A stretch of DNA of 64,000 bases from Wyeomyia smithii (taxonomy: Eukaryota > Arthropoda > Insecta > Diptera > Culicidae). The stretch lies in NCBI RefSeq assembly GCF_029784165.1, contig NC_073695.1:88295902-88359901 (forward strand), read 5' to 3'. The position numbers and the translations under genes are program-made. The first letter of the stretch is position 1. Every line of letters begins with the position of its first letter. Below, in pieces: positions 11,088-19,280 of this stretch. The notes below the pieces were generated by a model. The model was not told the DNA's origin, did no database searches, and saw nothing but the letters and a program-made list of their open reading frames with translations.

Positions 11088-12458
11088 ATGGATGTAGATC
11101 CCTCGCCTCCCGCGCCACCATCCCCGAACCCCTCTGACCCTGACCCTTCTGTTACCCCCTCCCCTGTTCATCCTTCAGTCCCCCCTCGCCCCAGGCTTTA
11201 CCCAGACGGAGCCCAGGGCAGCTATACTGTTTATTTTCGGCCAAAGGCAGGACCGAAATCGAAAAAGTTGAACCTCTTGCAGATTTCTAAAGACCTGACG
11301 AAGGAGTACAAGGGCGTGACCGAAATTTCCAAGGTCCGGCCTAACAAGCTCCGTGTCGTGGTCGGTAACCTGAAAGAGGCCAACGATATAGCTTGCTCTG
11401 AGCTCTTCACACGCGAGTATCGCGTTTACATACCCGCACGAGACGTGGAGATCGACGGTGTCATAACCGATTCGAGTCTGTCCGTCGAGTGTATACTGCA
11501 AAGTGCCAAAGGGTGCTTTAAGAACAAAACGTGTCCCGAAGTAAAGGTGCTCGACTGCAAGCAATTGCGGTCAGCATCGATCATCGGTGGCAAAACAGTA
11601 TACACTCCGTCAGACTCGTTTCGAGTTACGTTCGCCGGGTCTGCACTACCAAGCCACGTCTCGATCCACCGGGTTCGTCTCCCTGTGAGGCTCTACGTGC
11701 CCCGCGTCATGAACTGCCTGAATTGCAAGCAGTTAGGCCATACAGCTGCCTACTGCTGCAATAAGGCACGTTGTGGCAAGTGTGGGGAGTCTCATGCGGA
11801 AGATTCTTGCAGTGTTAACGCTGAAAAGTGTATTCACTGCGGAGAAAATCTGCATGAGCTCTCGACATGTGCGGTGTACATGCAGCGCAGGGATAAAATA
11901 AAACGGTCTCTCAAAGAGCGTTCAAAGCGTTCCTACGCTGACATGCTGAAGAAGACCGTTACCACTTCTCCCGTTACTTCGAACCCCTTCGATCTGTTGC
12001 CCTCTGAGGAAACCGATTCTGACGATTCACCAGCGGGAGCATCTTACGCCAATCCTGGGGAGTCTAGAAAGAGGAAAAGTGTTTCCTCTCCTAAACTTCC
12101 CAGAAAAGGTCCTAAGATTTCTCAAAGTGAAATGAAGGTTACAAACAAACCAAACAGTGCTGCGGAAAAACCGAAGCAAACTCCTCCTGGGCTGGCAAAT
12201 TTAAAGTCCCAGAAGGAGTTCCCAGCACTGCCAGGAACATCTAAAACCCCAGTTGCTCCTTTTACACTCCCAGTTGATGAAACAAACTCTGGATTAGTGA
12301 AATTTTCTGACATTGTGGACTGGATTTTTGAAACTTTCAATGTACCCGATCCAATTAAAATTTTTCTTACAGCATTCCTCCCAACAGTTAGATCATTTTT
12401 GAAGCAGTTGACTGCCCAATGGCCTCTCCTTGCAGCGATTGTATCCTTCGATGCCTAA
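11088..12458 (+). CDS. I-clade LINE ORF1, zinc-knuckle nucleic-acid-binding protein
   Basis: A 456-residue Gag-like protein that binds the element RNA and forms the ribonucleoprotein. The N terminus is proline/serine-rich (residues 1-45). Residues about 50-205 form the conserved domain of this family. Three CCHC knuckles follow: C210-C213-H218-C223, C229-C232-H236-C241 and C248-C251-H256-C261. A basic stretch (KRSLKERSKRS, about 270-285) comes next, then a long serine/proline-rich linker and a hydrophobic C terminus. The ATG at 11,088 follows the 5' UTR directly and fits the start of the family domain. The frame is intact. The stop codon overlaps the ORF2 start codon by eight bases (ATGCCTAA), suggesting coupled termination-reinitiation. 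Confidence 0.88.
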   Translation: MDVDPSPPAPPSPNPSDPDPSVTPSPVHPSVPPRPRLYPDGAQGSYTVYFRPKAGPKSKKLNLLQISKDLTKEYKGVTEISKVRPNKLRVVVGNLKEANDIACSELFTREYRVYIPARDVEIDGVITDSSLSVECILQSAKGCFKNKTCPEVKVLDCKQLRSASIIGGKTVYTPSDSFRVTFAGSALPSHVSIHRVRLPVRLYVPRVMNCLNCKQLGHTAAYCCNKARCGKCGESHAEDSCSVNAEKCIHCGENLHELSTCAVYMQRRDKIKRSLKERSKRSYADMLKKTVTTSPVTSNPFDLLPSEETDSDDSPAGASYANPGESRKRKSVSSPKLPRKGPKISQSEMKVTNKPNSAAEKPKQTPPGLANLKSQKEFPALPGTSKTPVAPFTLPVDETNSGLVKFSDIVDWIFETFNVPDPIKIFLTAFLPTVRSFLKQLTAQWPLLAAIVSFDA

Positions 12459-15033
12459 TTCAACTGCGTATATGAAGGATTCTATCTCTGTCTTACAGTG
12501 GAATTGTAGAAGTATTTTACCAAAAATTGATTCGTTTAAAGTTTTGATAAATAAAAACAAATGCGATGCATTTTCCCTTTGTGAAACTTGGCTTACTTCA
12601 AATATTGATCTCAACTTCCATGATTTTAATATTATTCGCCTTGATCGAGACACCCCATATGGAGGAGTACTTTTAGGGATTAAAAAGTGCTATTCTTTCT
12701 ATCGTATTAACCTCCCCTCGATTCCAGGCATCGAAGTTGTCGCATGTCAAATGACAATACAAGGTAAAGAGCTTTGTATTGCCTCAATATATATTCCCCC
12801 CAGAGCACAGGTTGGGCAACGGCTGCTCTTTGATTTAATAGAACTTCTTCCCTCGCCACGTTTGATTTTGGGAGACTTCAACTCTCATGGCGTGGCTTGG
12901 GGTTCCCCATACAATGATAACCGCTCCTCTTTAATCTATAACCTTTGCGATGACTTCGACATGACTATTTTAAACAACGGTGAAATGACACGTATCCCGA
13001 AACCTCCAGCGCGCCCAAGCGCTTTGGATCTATCCTTATGTTCGACGTCGCTACGGTTGGATTGCACATGGAAGGTAATCCTCGATCCTCACGGTAGCGA
13101 CCATCTGCCTATTCTTATTTCAATTACTAACGGGTCAACTCGCATGCGACCAATTGACATTCCGTATGACCTCACACGAAATGTCGATTGGAAGTTATAC
13201 GAGGAAATGATTTCAAAAGCGGTCGAGTCGATTCAACATCATTCACCACTTGAAGAATACAACCTCCTCGCGGGCTTGATTCTCGACGCCGCGTTGCAAG
13301 CCCAAACGAAGAAATATCCCGGCGTAACGATCAAAGAACGGCCTCCCACTCCGTGGTGGGACCAAGAGTGCTCCGATGTCTACACGCAAAGATCCGACGC
13401 GTTTAAGGCCTACCAGACGGGAGGTATACCTGGCGACTATTTACGGTATTCGGAGCTTGATACCAAGCTTAAAAGCTTGGCTAAAGCAAAGAAACGTGGA
13501 TATTGGCGTCGGTTCGTGAACGAGACGTCGAGGGAGACATCGATGAGCACTCTTTGGAACACAGCCCGAAGAATGCGGAATCGCGTAACGGTCAACGAAA
13601 GCGAGGAGTCTTCAAGTAGGTGGATATTTGATTTTGCCAGGAAAGTATGTCCGGACTCTGTTCCTGAGCAAAATATTGTTCGCGATGCGTCTCCGGGCCA
13701 CGACGCGATAGAATCACCTTTTACGATGGCAGAATTTTCAGTTGCCCTCCTGTCCTGTAACAATAACGCGCCTGGATTAGATAGAATCAAATTCAACTTG
13801 TTGAAGAATCTACCCGGCAATGCCAAGAGGCGCTTGTTGAACTTGTTCAATAAGTTCCTGGAGCAAAACATTGTACCGCAGGATTGGAGGCAAGTGAAGG
13901 TGATCGCCATCCAAAAACCAGGGAAACCAGCTTCTAATCACAACTCTTATAGGCCGATTGCAATGCTATCCTGTATCCGGAAATTGATGGAAAAAATGAT
14001 ACTCCGTCGTTTAGACCACTGGGTCGAATCAAATGGTCTACTATCAGAAACTCAATTTGGCTTCCGCCGTGCCAAAGGGACGAATGATTGTCTTGCGTTG
14101 CTTTCAACAGATATTCAGCTGGCGTATGCTCGTAAAGAACAAATGGCGTCTGCGTTCTTGGACATTAAGGGGGCTTTTGATTCCGTTTCTATTGACATTC
14201 TTTCGGGTAAACTTCACCGACAAGGATTTTCTCCAATTTTGAACAATTTTTTGCACAACTTGTTGTCCGAAAAGCACATGCATTTTACGCATGGCGATTT
14301 GGCAACTTTTCGCATTAGCTACATGGGTCTTCCCCAGGGCTCATGTTTAAGCCCCCTTCTTTACAACTTTTATGTAAATGACATCGACGAATGTCTGGCA
14401 AATTCATGCACGATAAGACAACTTGCAGACGACAGTGTAATCTCTGTTACAGGAGCCAAAGCTGCCGATTTGCAAGGACCATTGCAAGATACCTTGGACA
14501 ATTTGTCTGCTTGGGCTTTACAGCTAGGTATCGAATTCTCTCCGGAGAAGACTGAGATAGTAGTTTTTTCTAGGAAGCATGAACCTGCTCAGCTTCAAAC
14601 ACAATTAATGGGTAAAACGATTTCTCAGGTTTTGGTACACAAATATCTTGGTGTCTGGTTCGACTCTAAAGGCACCTGGGGTTGTCACGTGAGGTATCTG
14701 ATGAAAAAATGTCAACAAAGAGTGAATTTTCTTCGTACAATAACCGGACAATGGTGGGGAGCCCATCCAGGAGACCTTATAAGGCTTTACCAAACAACGA
14801 TATTGTCTGTTATTGAATACGGGTGTTTCTGCTTCCGCTCCGCAGCAAACACACATTTGATCAAACTGGAGCGAATACAATATCGTTGTTTGCGTATCGC
14901 CTTAGGTTGCATGCAGTCGACCCATACGATGAGTTTGGAGGTTTTAGCTGGAGTACTACCATTGAAAAACCGCTTCTGGAGCCTGTCTTCTCGTATTCTA
15001 ATCAAATGTGAGGTCTCACCGTCCCGTGATTGA
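12451..15033 (+). CDS. I-clade LINE ORF2, endonuclease and reverse transcriptase part
   Basis: The enzyme that nicks target DNA and reverse-transcribes the element RNA. The first ATG (12,451) lies inside the ORF1 stop region. The AP-type endonuclease shows LQWNCRS, CETWL, SIYIPP, GDFNSH and SDHLPI, all catalytic boxes present, within residues about 10-225. The RT shows NAPGLD, YRPIAMLS, TQFGFRRAKGT, ASAFLDIKGAFDSV, LPQGSCLSPLLYNF and QLADDSV. The catalytic pair is D660-D661 in an LADD variant of the usual Y/FADD. The frame ends early at 15,033 because two bases are missing near 15,015-15,030 relative to the second copy. RNase H therefore continues in another frame (15,008-16,135). Confidence 0.88.
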   Translation: MPNSTAYMKDSISVLQWNCRSILPKIDSFKVLINKNKCDAFSLCETWLTSNIDLNFHDFNIIRLDRDTPYGGVLLGIKKCYSFYRINLPSIPGIEVVACQMTIQGKELCIASIYIPPRAQVGQRLLFDLIELLPSPRLILGDFNSHGVAWGSPYNDNRSSLIYNLCDDFDMTILNNGEMTRIPKPPARPSALDLSLCSTSLRLDCTWKVILDPHGSDHLPILISITNGSTRMRPIDIPYDLTRNVDWKLYEEMISKAVESIQHHSPLEEYNLLAGLILDAALQAQTKKYPGVTIKERPPTPWWDQECSDVYTQRSDAFKAYQTGGIPGDYLRYSELDTKLKSLAKAKKRGYWRRFVNETSRETSMSTLWNTARRMRNRVTVNESEESSSRWIFDFARKVCPDSVPEQNIVRDASPGHDAIESPFTMAEFSVALLSCNNNAPGLDRIKFNLLKNLPGNAKRRLLNLFNKFLEQNIVPQDWRQVKVIAIQKPGKPASNHNSYRPIAMLSCIRKLMEKMILRRLDHWVESNGLLSETQFGFRRAKGTNDCLALLSTDIQLAYARKEQMASAFLDIKGAFDSVSIDILSGKLHRQGFSPILNNFLHNLLSEKHMHFTHGDLATFRISYMGLPQGSCLSPLLYNFYVNDIDECLANSCTIRQLADDSVISVTGAKAADLQGPLQDTLDNLSAWALQLGIEFSPEKTEIVVFSRKHEPAQLQTQLMGKTISQVLVHKYLGVWFDSKGTWGCHVRYLMKKCQQRVNFLRTITGQWWGAHPGDLIRLYQTTILSVIEYGCFCFRSAANTHLIKLERIQYRCLRIALGCMQSTHTMSLEVLAGVLPLKNRFWSLSSRILIKCEVSPSRD

Positions 15034-16135
15034 AAATTTTGAAAGGTTAATCGAACTTAATTCTCAAACCCGTTTTATGACATTGTATTTCAATCACATG
15101 TCCCAAAATATTAACCCTTCTTCGAATATTCCAAATCGTGTCGACTTATCAAATACTTCTGATTCTACTGTGTTTTTCGATACATCCATGATAGAAGAAA
15201 CTCGTGGAATCCCGGATCATTTACGCGTGCAGCAGATCCCTAAAATTTTTTCCAATAAATATCGAAACATCAACTGCGACAATATGTACTACACTGACGG
15301 ATCACTTCTTGATGGGTCCACTGGCTTCGGTATCTTCAATAACAATTTAACCGTCTCCCATAAGCTCGATAATCCTGCTTCTGTTTACGTCGCAGAATTA
15401 GCTGCAATTCAGTACACCCTAGGGATTATCGAAAAAATGCCCACGGACCATTATTTCATCTTTACGGACAGTCTCAGTTCCATTGAGGCTCTCCGATCGA
15501 TGAAAGATGTTAAGCACTCTCCGTATTTCCTGGGGAAAATACGGGAACATCTGAGTGCTTTATCCGAAAAATCTACTCAGATTACCTTAGCGTGGGTCCC
15601 TTCTCACTGCTCGATACCGGGTAATGAGAAAGCGGACTCTTTGGCTAAGGTGGGCGCAACAAACGGTGATATTTATGAAAGACCAATTGCCTTTAATGAA
15701 TTTTTCGCACTTGTACGTCAGAATACGATCATCAGTTGGCAAAATGCTTGGACCAGAGGGGAATTGGGAAGGTGGTTACATTCCATAATCCCCAAAGTAT
15801 CGACGAACCCGTGGTTCAAGGGGTTGGATGTAGGTCGGGATTTCATTTGCGTGATGTCCCGGCTTATGTCCAATCACTATAGATTTGACGCGCTCCTCCG
15901 TCGTGTTGGGCTCGGGGAAAGTGGTATCTGTGCCTGTGGTGAAGGTTATCACGACATAGAGCATGTGGTTTGGTCATGCCCTGTACACCGTGACGCCAGG
16001 TCTAAATTAATAGCTTCCCTGCAGGCCGAGGGTAGACAGCCGGCTGTTCCTGTTCGTGATGTCTTGGCGAGCCGTGACCTATCCTACATGTCCCTTATAT
16101 ACGTTTTCCTGAAATCCATCCACGCCCCAGTCTAG
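15008..16135 (+). CDS. I-clade LINE ORF2, RNase H and C-terminal zinc-finger part (frameshifted)
   Basis: Continuation of ORF2 after the frameshift near 15,020. RNase H1-type catalytic residues are all visible: D in YTDGS (15,296), E in AELAAI, D in TDSLSSIEAL and H in WVPSHC, with GNEKAD following. RNase H removes template RNA during retrotransposition. A C-terminal cysteine-histidine motif (ICACGEGYHDIEHVVWSC) precedes the stop, as in other I-clade ORF2 proteins. Copy 2 encodes the same region in frame with its RT C terminus, which shows that the break here is a recent mutation. Confidence 0.85.
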   Translation: MRSHRPVIENFERLIELNSQTRFMTLYFNHMSQNINPSSNIPNRVDLSNTSDSTVFFDTSMIEETRGIPDHLRVQQIPKIFSNKYRNINCDNMYYTDGSLLDGSTGFGIFNNNLTVSHKLDNPASVYVAELAAIQYTLGIIEKMPTDHYFIFTDSLSSIEALRSMKDVKHSPYFLGKIREHLSALSEKSTQITLAWVPSHCSIPGNEKADSLAKVGATNGDIYERPIAFNEFFALVRQNTIISWQNAWTRGELGRWLHSIIPKVSTNPWFKGLDVGRDFICVMSRLMSNHYRFDALLRRVGLGESGICACGEGYHDIEHVVWSCPVHRDARSKLIASLQAEGRQPAVPVRDVLASRDLSYMSLIYVFLKSIHAPV

Positions 16136-16514
16136 TCCCGTTCCCCTCCGTCTACACCCAACAAAACGACAAGAACACGTTTGAACCTTAAGCACAAAAC
16201 CAGCAACCAGACCCCGCACAACAGAACCAGGACCCAAGGACTACGAGCCTCTGTCCCAACTCAAGACATCGTGGCTCAGCAGAACGAATCCATACATGCC
16301 ATTCGACGATTATCAGACGACCATTGAACAACAAAACACTGATTGGAAATCCCATGCTAGTTTTAAGTTAGACTTAATTTCAGCTCGTAGTCGGCAGCGA
16401 GGATAAAAAATTTGCTTTAGTTTTTAAGTCATCAGATATAATTGGCGCCGTTAAACATTAAATTGTATTTGTGCCGTGTCAAATAAATGTTATGTGAAGA
16501 AAAAAAAAAAAAAA
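16136..16514 (+). other. 3' UTR and poly(A) tail of I-clade copy 1
   Basis: The last 150 bases before the tail (GACTTAATTTCAGCTCGTAG, then GGCAGCGAGGATAAAAAATT) are shared almost exactly with 23,005-23,155 and 54,040-54,170. GTGCCGTGTCAAATAAATG provides an AATAAA signal just before the A run. Strong conservation in all three copies, including a 5'-truncated one, fits a region needed for template recognition by the RT. Confidence 0.8.
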
Positions 16515-16527
16515 AACTAATTTTGTT

Positions 16528-16743
16528 AACAACAACACAAGCTTGAATTCTCCATGCTATAATTGACGGATTCCGCGCCAACTCACCTGAGGGGTTGGCA
16601 GCACCCTCTTAGACTAAGTTGTAGTACTAGTTGAGGACTTTAAGTTCGTCATGCAAAGTTTTTCGAAAATGTGCTTATCAAGTGAGCTGTCAGCTTGCGA
16701 AAAAAGTGATTGGACTGACCTTATATGAACAATTGCTTAAAGT
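16528..16743. repeat. Remnant of an older element split by LINE copy 2 (left part)
   Basis: The block GACGGATTCCGCGCCAACTC and the following sequence looks like a dispersed mosquito repeat. It is interrupted at 16,744 by I-clade copy 2. The continuation right of that insertion (23,177-23,228) ends in TGGAATGACCCA, which resembles the GGGTCATTCCA terminus of the foldback element at 56,470-57,764. The right part is 23,164-23,228 and the left terminus is not clear. Confidence 0.4.
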
Positions 16744-16778
16744 CATTCCGAGTTGTGCTCTCGTGGTGTTCGGTCGCA
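16744..16778 (+). promoter_or_regulatory. Internal LINE promoter of copy 2: initiator plus DPE at +28
   Basis: CATTCCGAG starts the element. With A16,745 as +1, GGTCG lies at +28 to +32 (16,772-16,776) and fits RGWYV. The 5' UTR otherwise differs considerably from copy 1, so conservation of the initiator, the DPE and their exact spacing suggests selection on the promoter. Confidence 0.72.
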
Positions 16779-17131
16779 ATTTTATTTCGATCTCGATAGT
16801 GCCGACCAGTAATCCGCCTTCAAGGTCACAGTGCATTGTATTGCGTGTGCACTGCTGCTCGTTGCCGTCGTCTATTGAAGAAAAAGGAACGCATCATCGC
16901 CTTTTGCTACCGTGCGCCACAGACTCGTGCGTTGTGTCGCCACTGTGAGAGATCCAGTACCCGGTGCACTGCTGTTTGGCTGTATTGGTGTTGCTGTGTG
17001 GCTAGAACGGCTGCAACTTTTGCTACCGGACTCTTGTGTGCAGGACTGGAGATTGGCATCGCCCGTGCCCTGATTGTGGTGAAGAGCGGCTGCAGAAGCT
17101 AAGTAGTTTTTCATCTTGGTTTTTGCCTACA

Positions 17132-18550
17132 ATGTTATTTGCTGATTGGCATTTTGCGTGTGTGGCTCACGCGTCCAACGTGGACGACGAACGCGGGGTT
17201 GAAAATCCGCTCGTTCCACCGCCAAGCCCTCTCGGATACAAAGTTCCAAGGGTTAAAAATGGAGCCCCGCAGGAAGCTACCCATCGGCTTAAGCAGCATT
17301 CGGAGGGCAAAGCTGGTATTGGGGCTGTATTTTCCCGGCCGAAAGTGAAAGCATTGAACACAATGCAAATCTGTAAAGATCTGGCACGGTTTACAGCCGT
17401 GACTGAAATAACTAAAGTACGCCCGAATAAGCTGCGTGTTTTGGTGTCCGACCTCAAGCAAGCAAACGAGATTGCTGCTTGTGAGCTCTTCACGCGGGAG
17501 TACCACGTATACATTCCAGCTCGCGTAGTTGAGATTGACGGTGTGGTCAGCGAATCGAGTCTGACCGTCGAGGACCTGTTGAAAGCTGGAGAAGGCATTT
17601 TTAAGGATTCCAGCCTAAAACCAGTCAAGATACTCGAATGTAAGCAATTACATTCAGAATCGCTCGACAAGGGTGTAAAAACTTACACCCCATCAGACTC
17701 TTTTCGCGTGACTTTCGCCGGGTCAGCTCTGCCGAGCTATGTGCTTGTGGACAAGGTGCGTCTACCCGTGCACTTGTTTGTACCGTGGGTAATGAATTGC
17801 CTAAAGTGCAAACAGTTGGGCCATACGGCCTCCCACTGTGGCAATAAAGCACATAGTGGCAAGTGCGGAGAGCAACATGCGGACGACGCCTGTAATAAGG
17901 GTGCTGAAAAGTGCCTTTATTGTGGGCAGACTCCGCATGAGCTGTCTGCATGTCCCGCGTACAAACAGGGCCAAGAGAAGAGCAAGCGCTCTCTGAAAGA
18001 GCGCTCTAAGCGCACTTTCGCAGAAATGCTCAAAGAGACCGCTGCCACCAAACTGGTTTCCCCAAATCTTTTGAGGTCTTGTCATCCGATGTGTCTGATT
18101 CTGACGATTCAGTTGGGGAACCTTCTTTTGTTGAACCCGAGAAATCTAGGAAGATAAAAAACCTTTCCTCCCCTAGGCCTCCTAGGAAAGGACAGAGAAG
18201 GTCTCGATCTGAAGTGACTGATACTAAGAAACAAAAAAGTGCTGTAGAAAATCCGAAGTAAACTCCTCCGGGATTGGCAAACTGAATTCAAGTAAGGAGT
18301 TTCCGGCACTTCCAGGAACATCAAAAAACCCAACTGTTCCTTCTTTTTCGTCCAAGATTCAGCCAGAATCTGGACTGCTGAAGTTTTCAGATATTGTGGA
18401 CTGGATTTTTGAGAATTTCAACATAACTGATCCTCTTAAAAGTCTTCTGCTGGCATTTATAACAACAGTTAAAACGTTTTTGAAGCAATTGACTGCTAAA
18501 TGGCCCCTCCTTGCAGCTATCGTATCCTTCCTTCCTAATTCATTACACAT
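17132..18550 (+). pseudogene. I-clade LINE ORF1, copy 2, disrupted
   Basis: The frame from the ATG at 17,132 matches copy 1 ORF1 from about 17,300 on (shared ITKVRPNKLRVLVSDLKQAN and later YTPSDSFRVTFAGSALPS). It is shifted out of frame near 18,055-18,075. The remainder is recognisable in two other frames up to LLAAIVSF near 18,530, with a stop at about 18,259. Knuckles 1 and 3 are intact, but in knuckle 2 the first cysteine is replaced by serine (AHSGKCG against ARCGKCG in copy 1). The N terminus differs from copy 1. Confidence 0.8.
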
Positions 18551-19280
18551 GTCAGTCGAAGTTGGTATAGGATTGTATTCAATCCCTACGACAACTAACT
18601 GTAACAAACGTTGTCAATCTATACTGGGTGCCTGGTCACTGTGGTATAAAAAAAAATGAAAAAGCCGATCTCTTAGCGAGAATTGGTTCTTCAACTGCTT
18701 TCGTCGGGCCGGAGCCATTCTGTGGGGTATCTTCATCCTGTTTGAAATCTGAGCTAAGAGGCTGGGAATCAATGATGATTGATGCCAACTGGAAGTCTTA
18801 CTCCGAAGCAAGGCAATCTAAACTATTCATTACACCATGTAAGAGAATCACCCGAAACCTACTCAGTATAAATAAAGCTGATCTGAGTACGTTAACTGGC
18901 CTATTTACTGGGCACTGTCCGAGTAAGTATCACCTTAAAAAATTAGGTAAACTGACAGATGACTTATGTCGTACCTGTAATTCTGAAGTAGAAACCTCGG
19001 AACACTTACTGTGCCAATGCAGCGCATTAATTCAGCAAAGACTGCGTATTCTTGGAAAAGGTATCCTCCCGCCTAACGAGATATGGTCTGCTGAACTAAT
19101 GAAGGTAAGGAACTTCATCAAAGAAGTCATACCTTCTTGGGGTGAAATGCAAAGTCTGGGTGCGACTATCACTGAAACCCATAGTGATGGAACGTGGACA
19201 GTGCAAAAAAATTAACGCGGAGTATACCACAATATATCTAACTAATGGTAGCAGTGGTCATAGGCTCCTACAGGAAAAAA
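18544..19280 (+). mobile_element. 5'-truncated LOA-like LINE nested at the ORF1/ORF2 junction of copy 2
   Basis: TAATTCAT flanks the insert on both sides (18,536-18,543 and 19,286-19,293), and the inserted sequence ends in an A run. Copy 1 lacks it. The insert landed where copy 1 has ATGCCTAATTCA, the ORF1-stop/ORF2-start overlap. Its content is the 3' end of a different LINE with RNase H. The short TSD is clear for 8 bp and may have been longer before mutation. Confidence 0.75.
18601..19215 (+). pseudogene. LOA/R1-group LINE ORF2, C-terminal fragment
   Basis: Continuous translation gives the end of an RNase H domain (NLYWVPGHCGIKKNEKADLL: the catalytic histidine region and the GNEKAD box, here KNEKAD). 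It continues with a C-terminal region containing LTGLFTGHCPSKYHLKKLG and the zinc-finger-like CRTCNSEVETSEHLLCQC (C-x2-C-x8-H-x4-C). The fragment is open to its natural stop at 19,215 but lacks endonuclease, RT and most of RNase H. LOA is my preferred clade; R1 is possible. Confidence 0.7.

Larger units (their letters stand above)
10641..16514 (+). mobile_element. Nearly intact I-clade (MosquI-like) LINE, copy 1
   Basis: A 5.87-kb non-LTR retrotransposon flanked by an exact 13-bp target-site duplication AACTAATTTTGTT (10,628-10,640 and 16,515-16,527). The order is a TATA-less promoter and 5' UTR, ORF1 with three CCHC knuckles (11,088-12,458), ORF2 with AP endonuclease, RT and RNase H (12,451-16,135, one frameshift), a 3' UTR and poly(A). 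ORF1 zinc knuckles plus an ORF2 RNase H domain point to the I clade. Two more copies of the family lie in this window (16,744-23,163 and 53,290-54,178). The exact TSD and nearly open frames indicate a recent insertion. Confidence 0.9.

Noticed and set aside
13437..13910. 157-codon minus-strand frame, repeated at 20,214-20,747
   Set aside because: Antisense of the I-clade ORF2; its recurrence reflects the two LINE copies, not a conserved gene.
17167..17670. Long minus-strand frame of 167 codons
   Set aside because: It is the antisense shadow of I-clade ORF1 copy 2; codon pattern follows the plus-strand gene.
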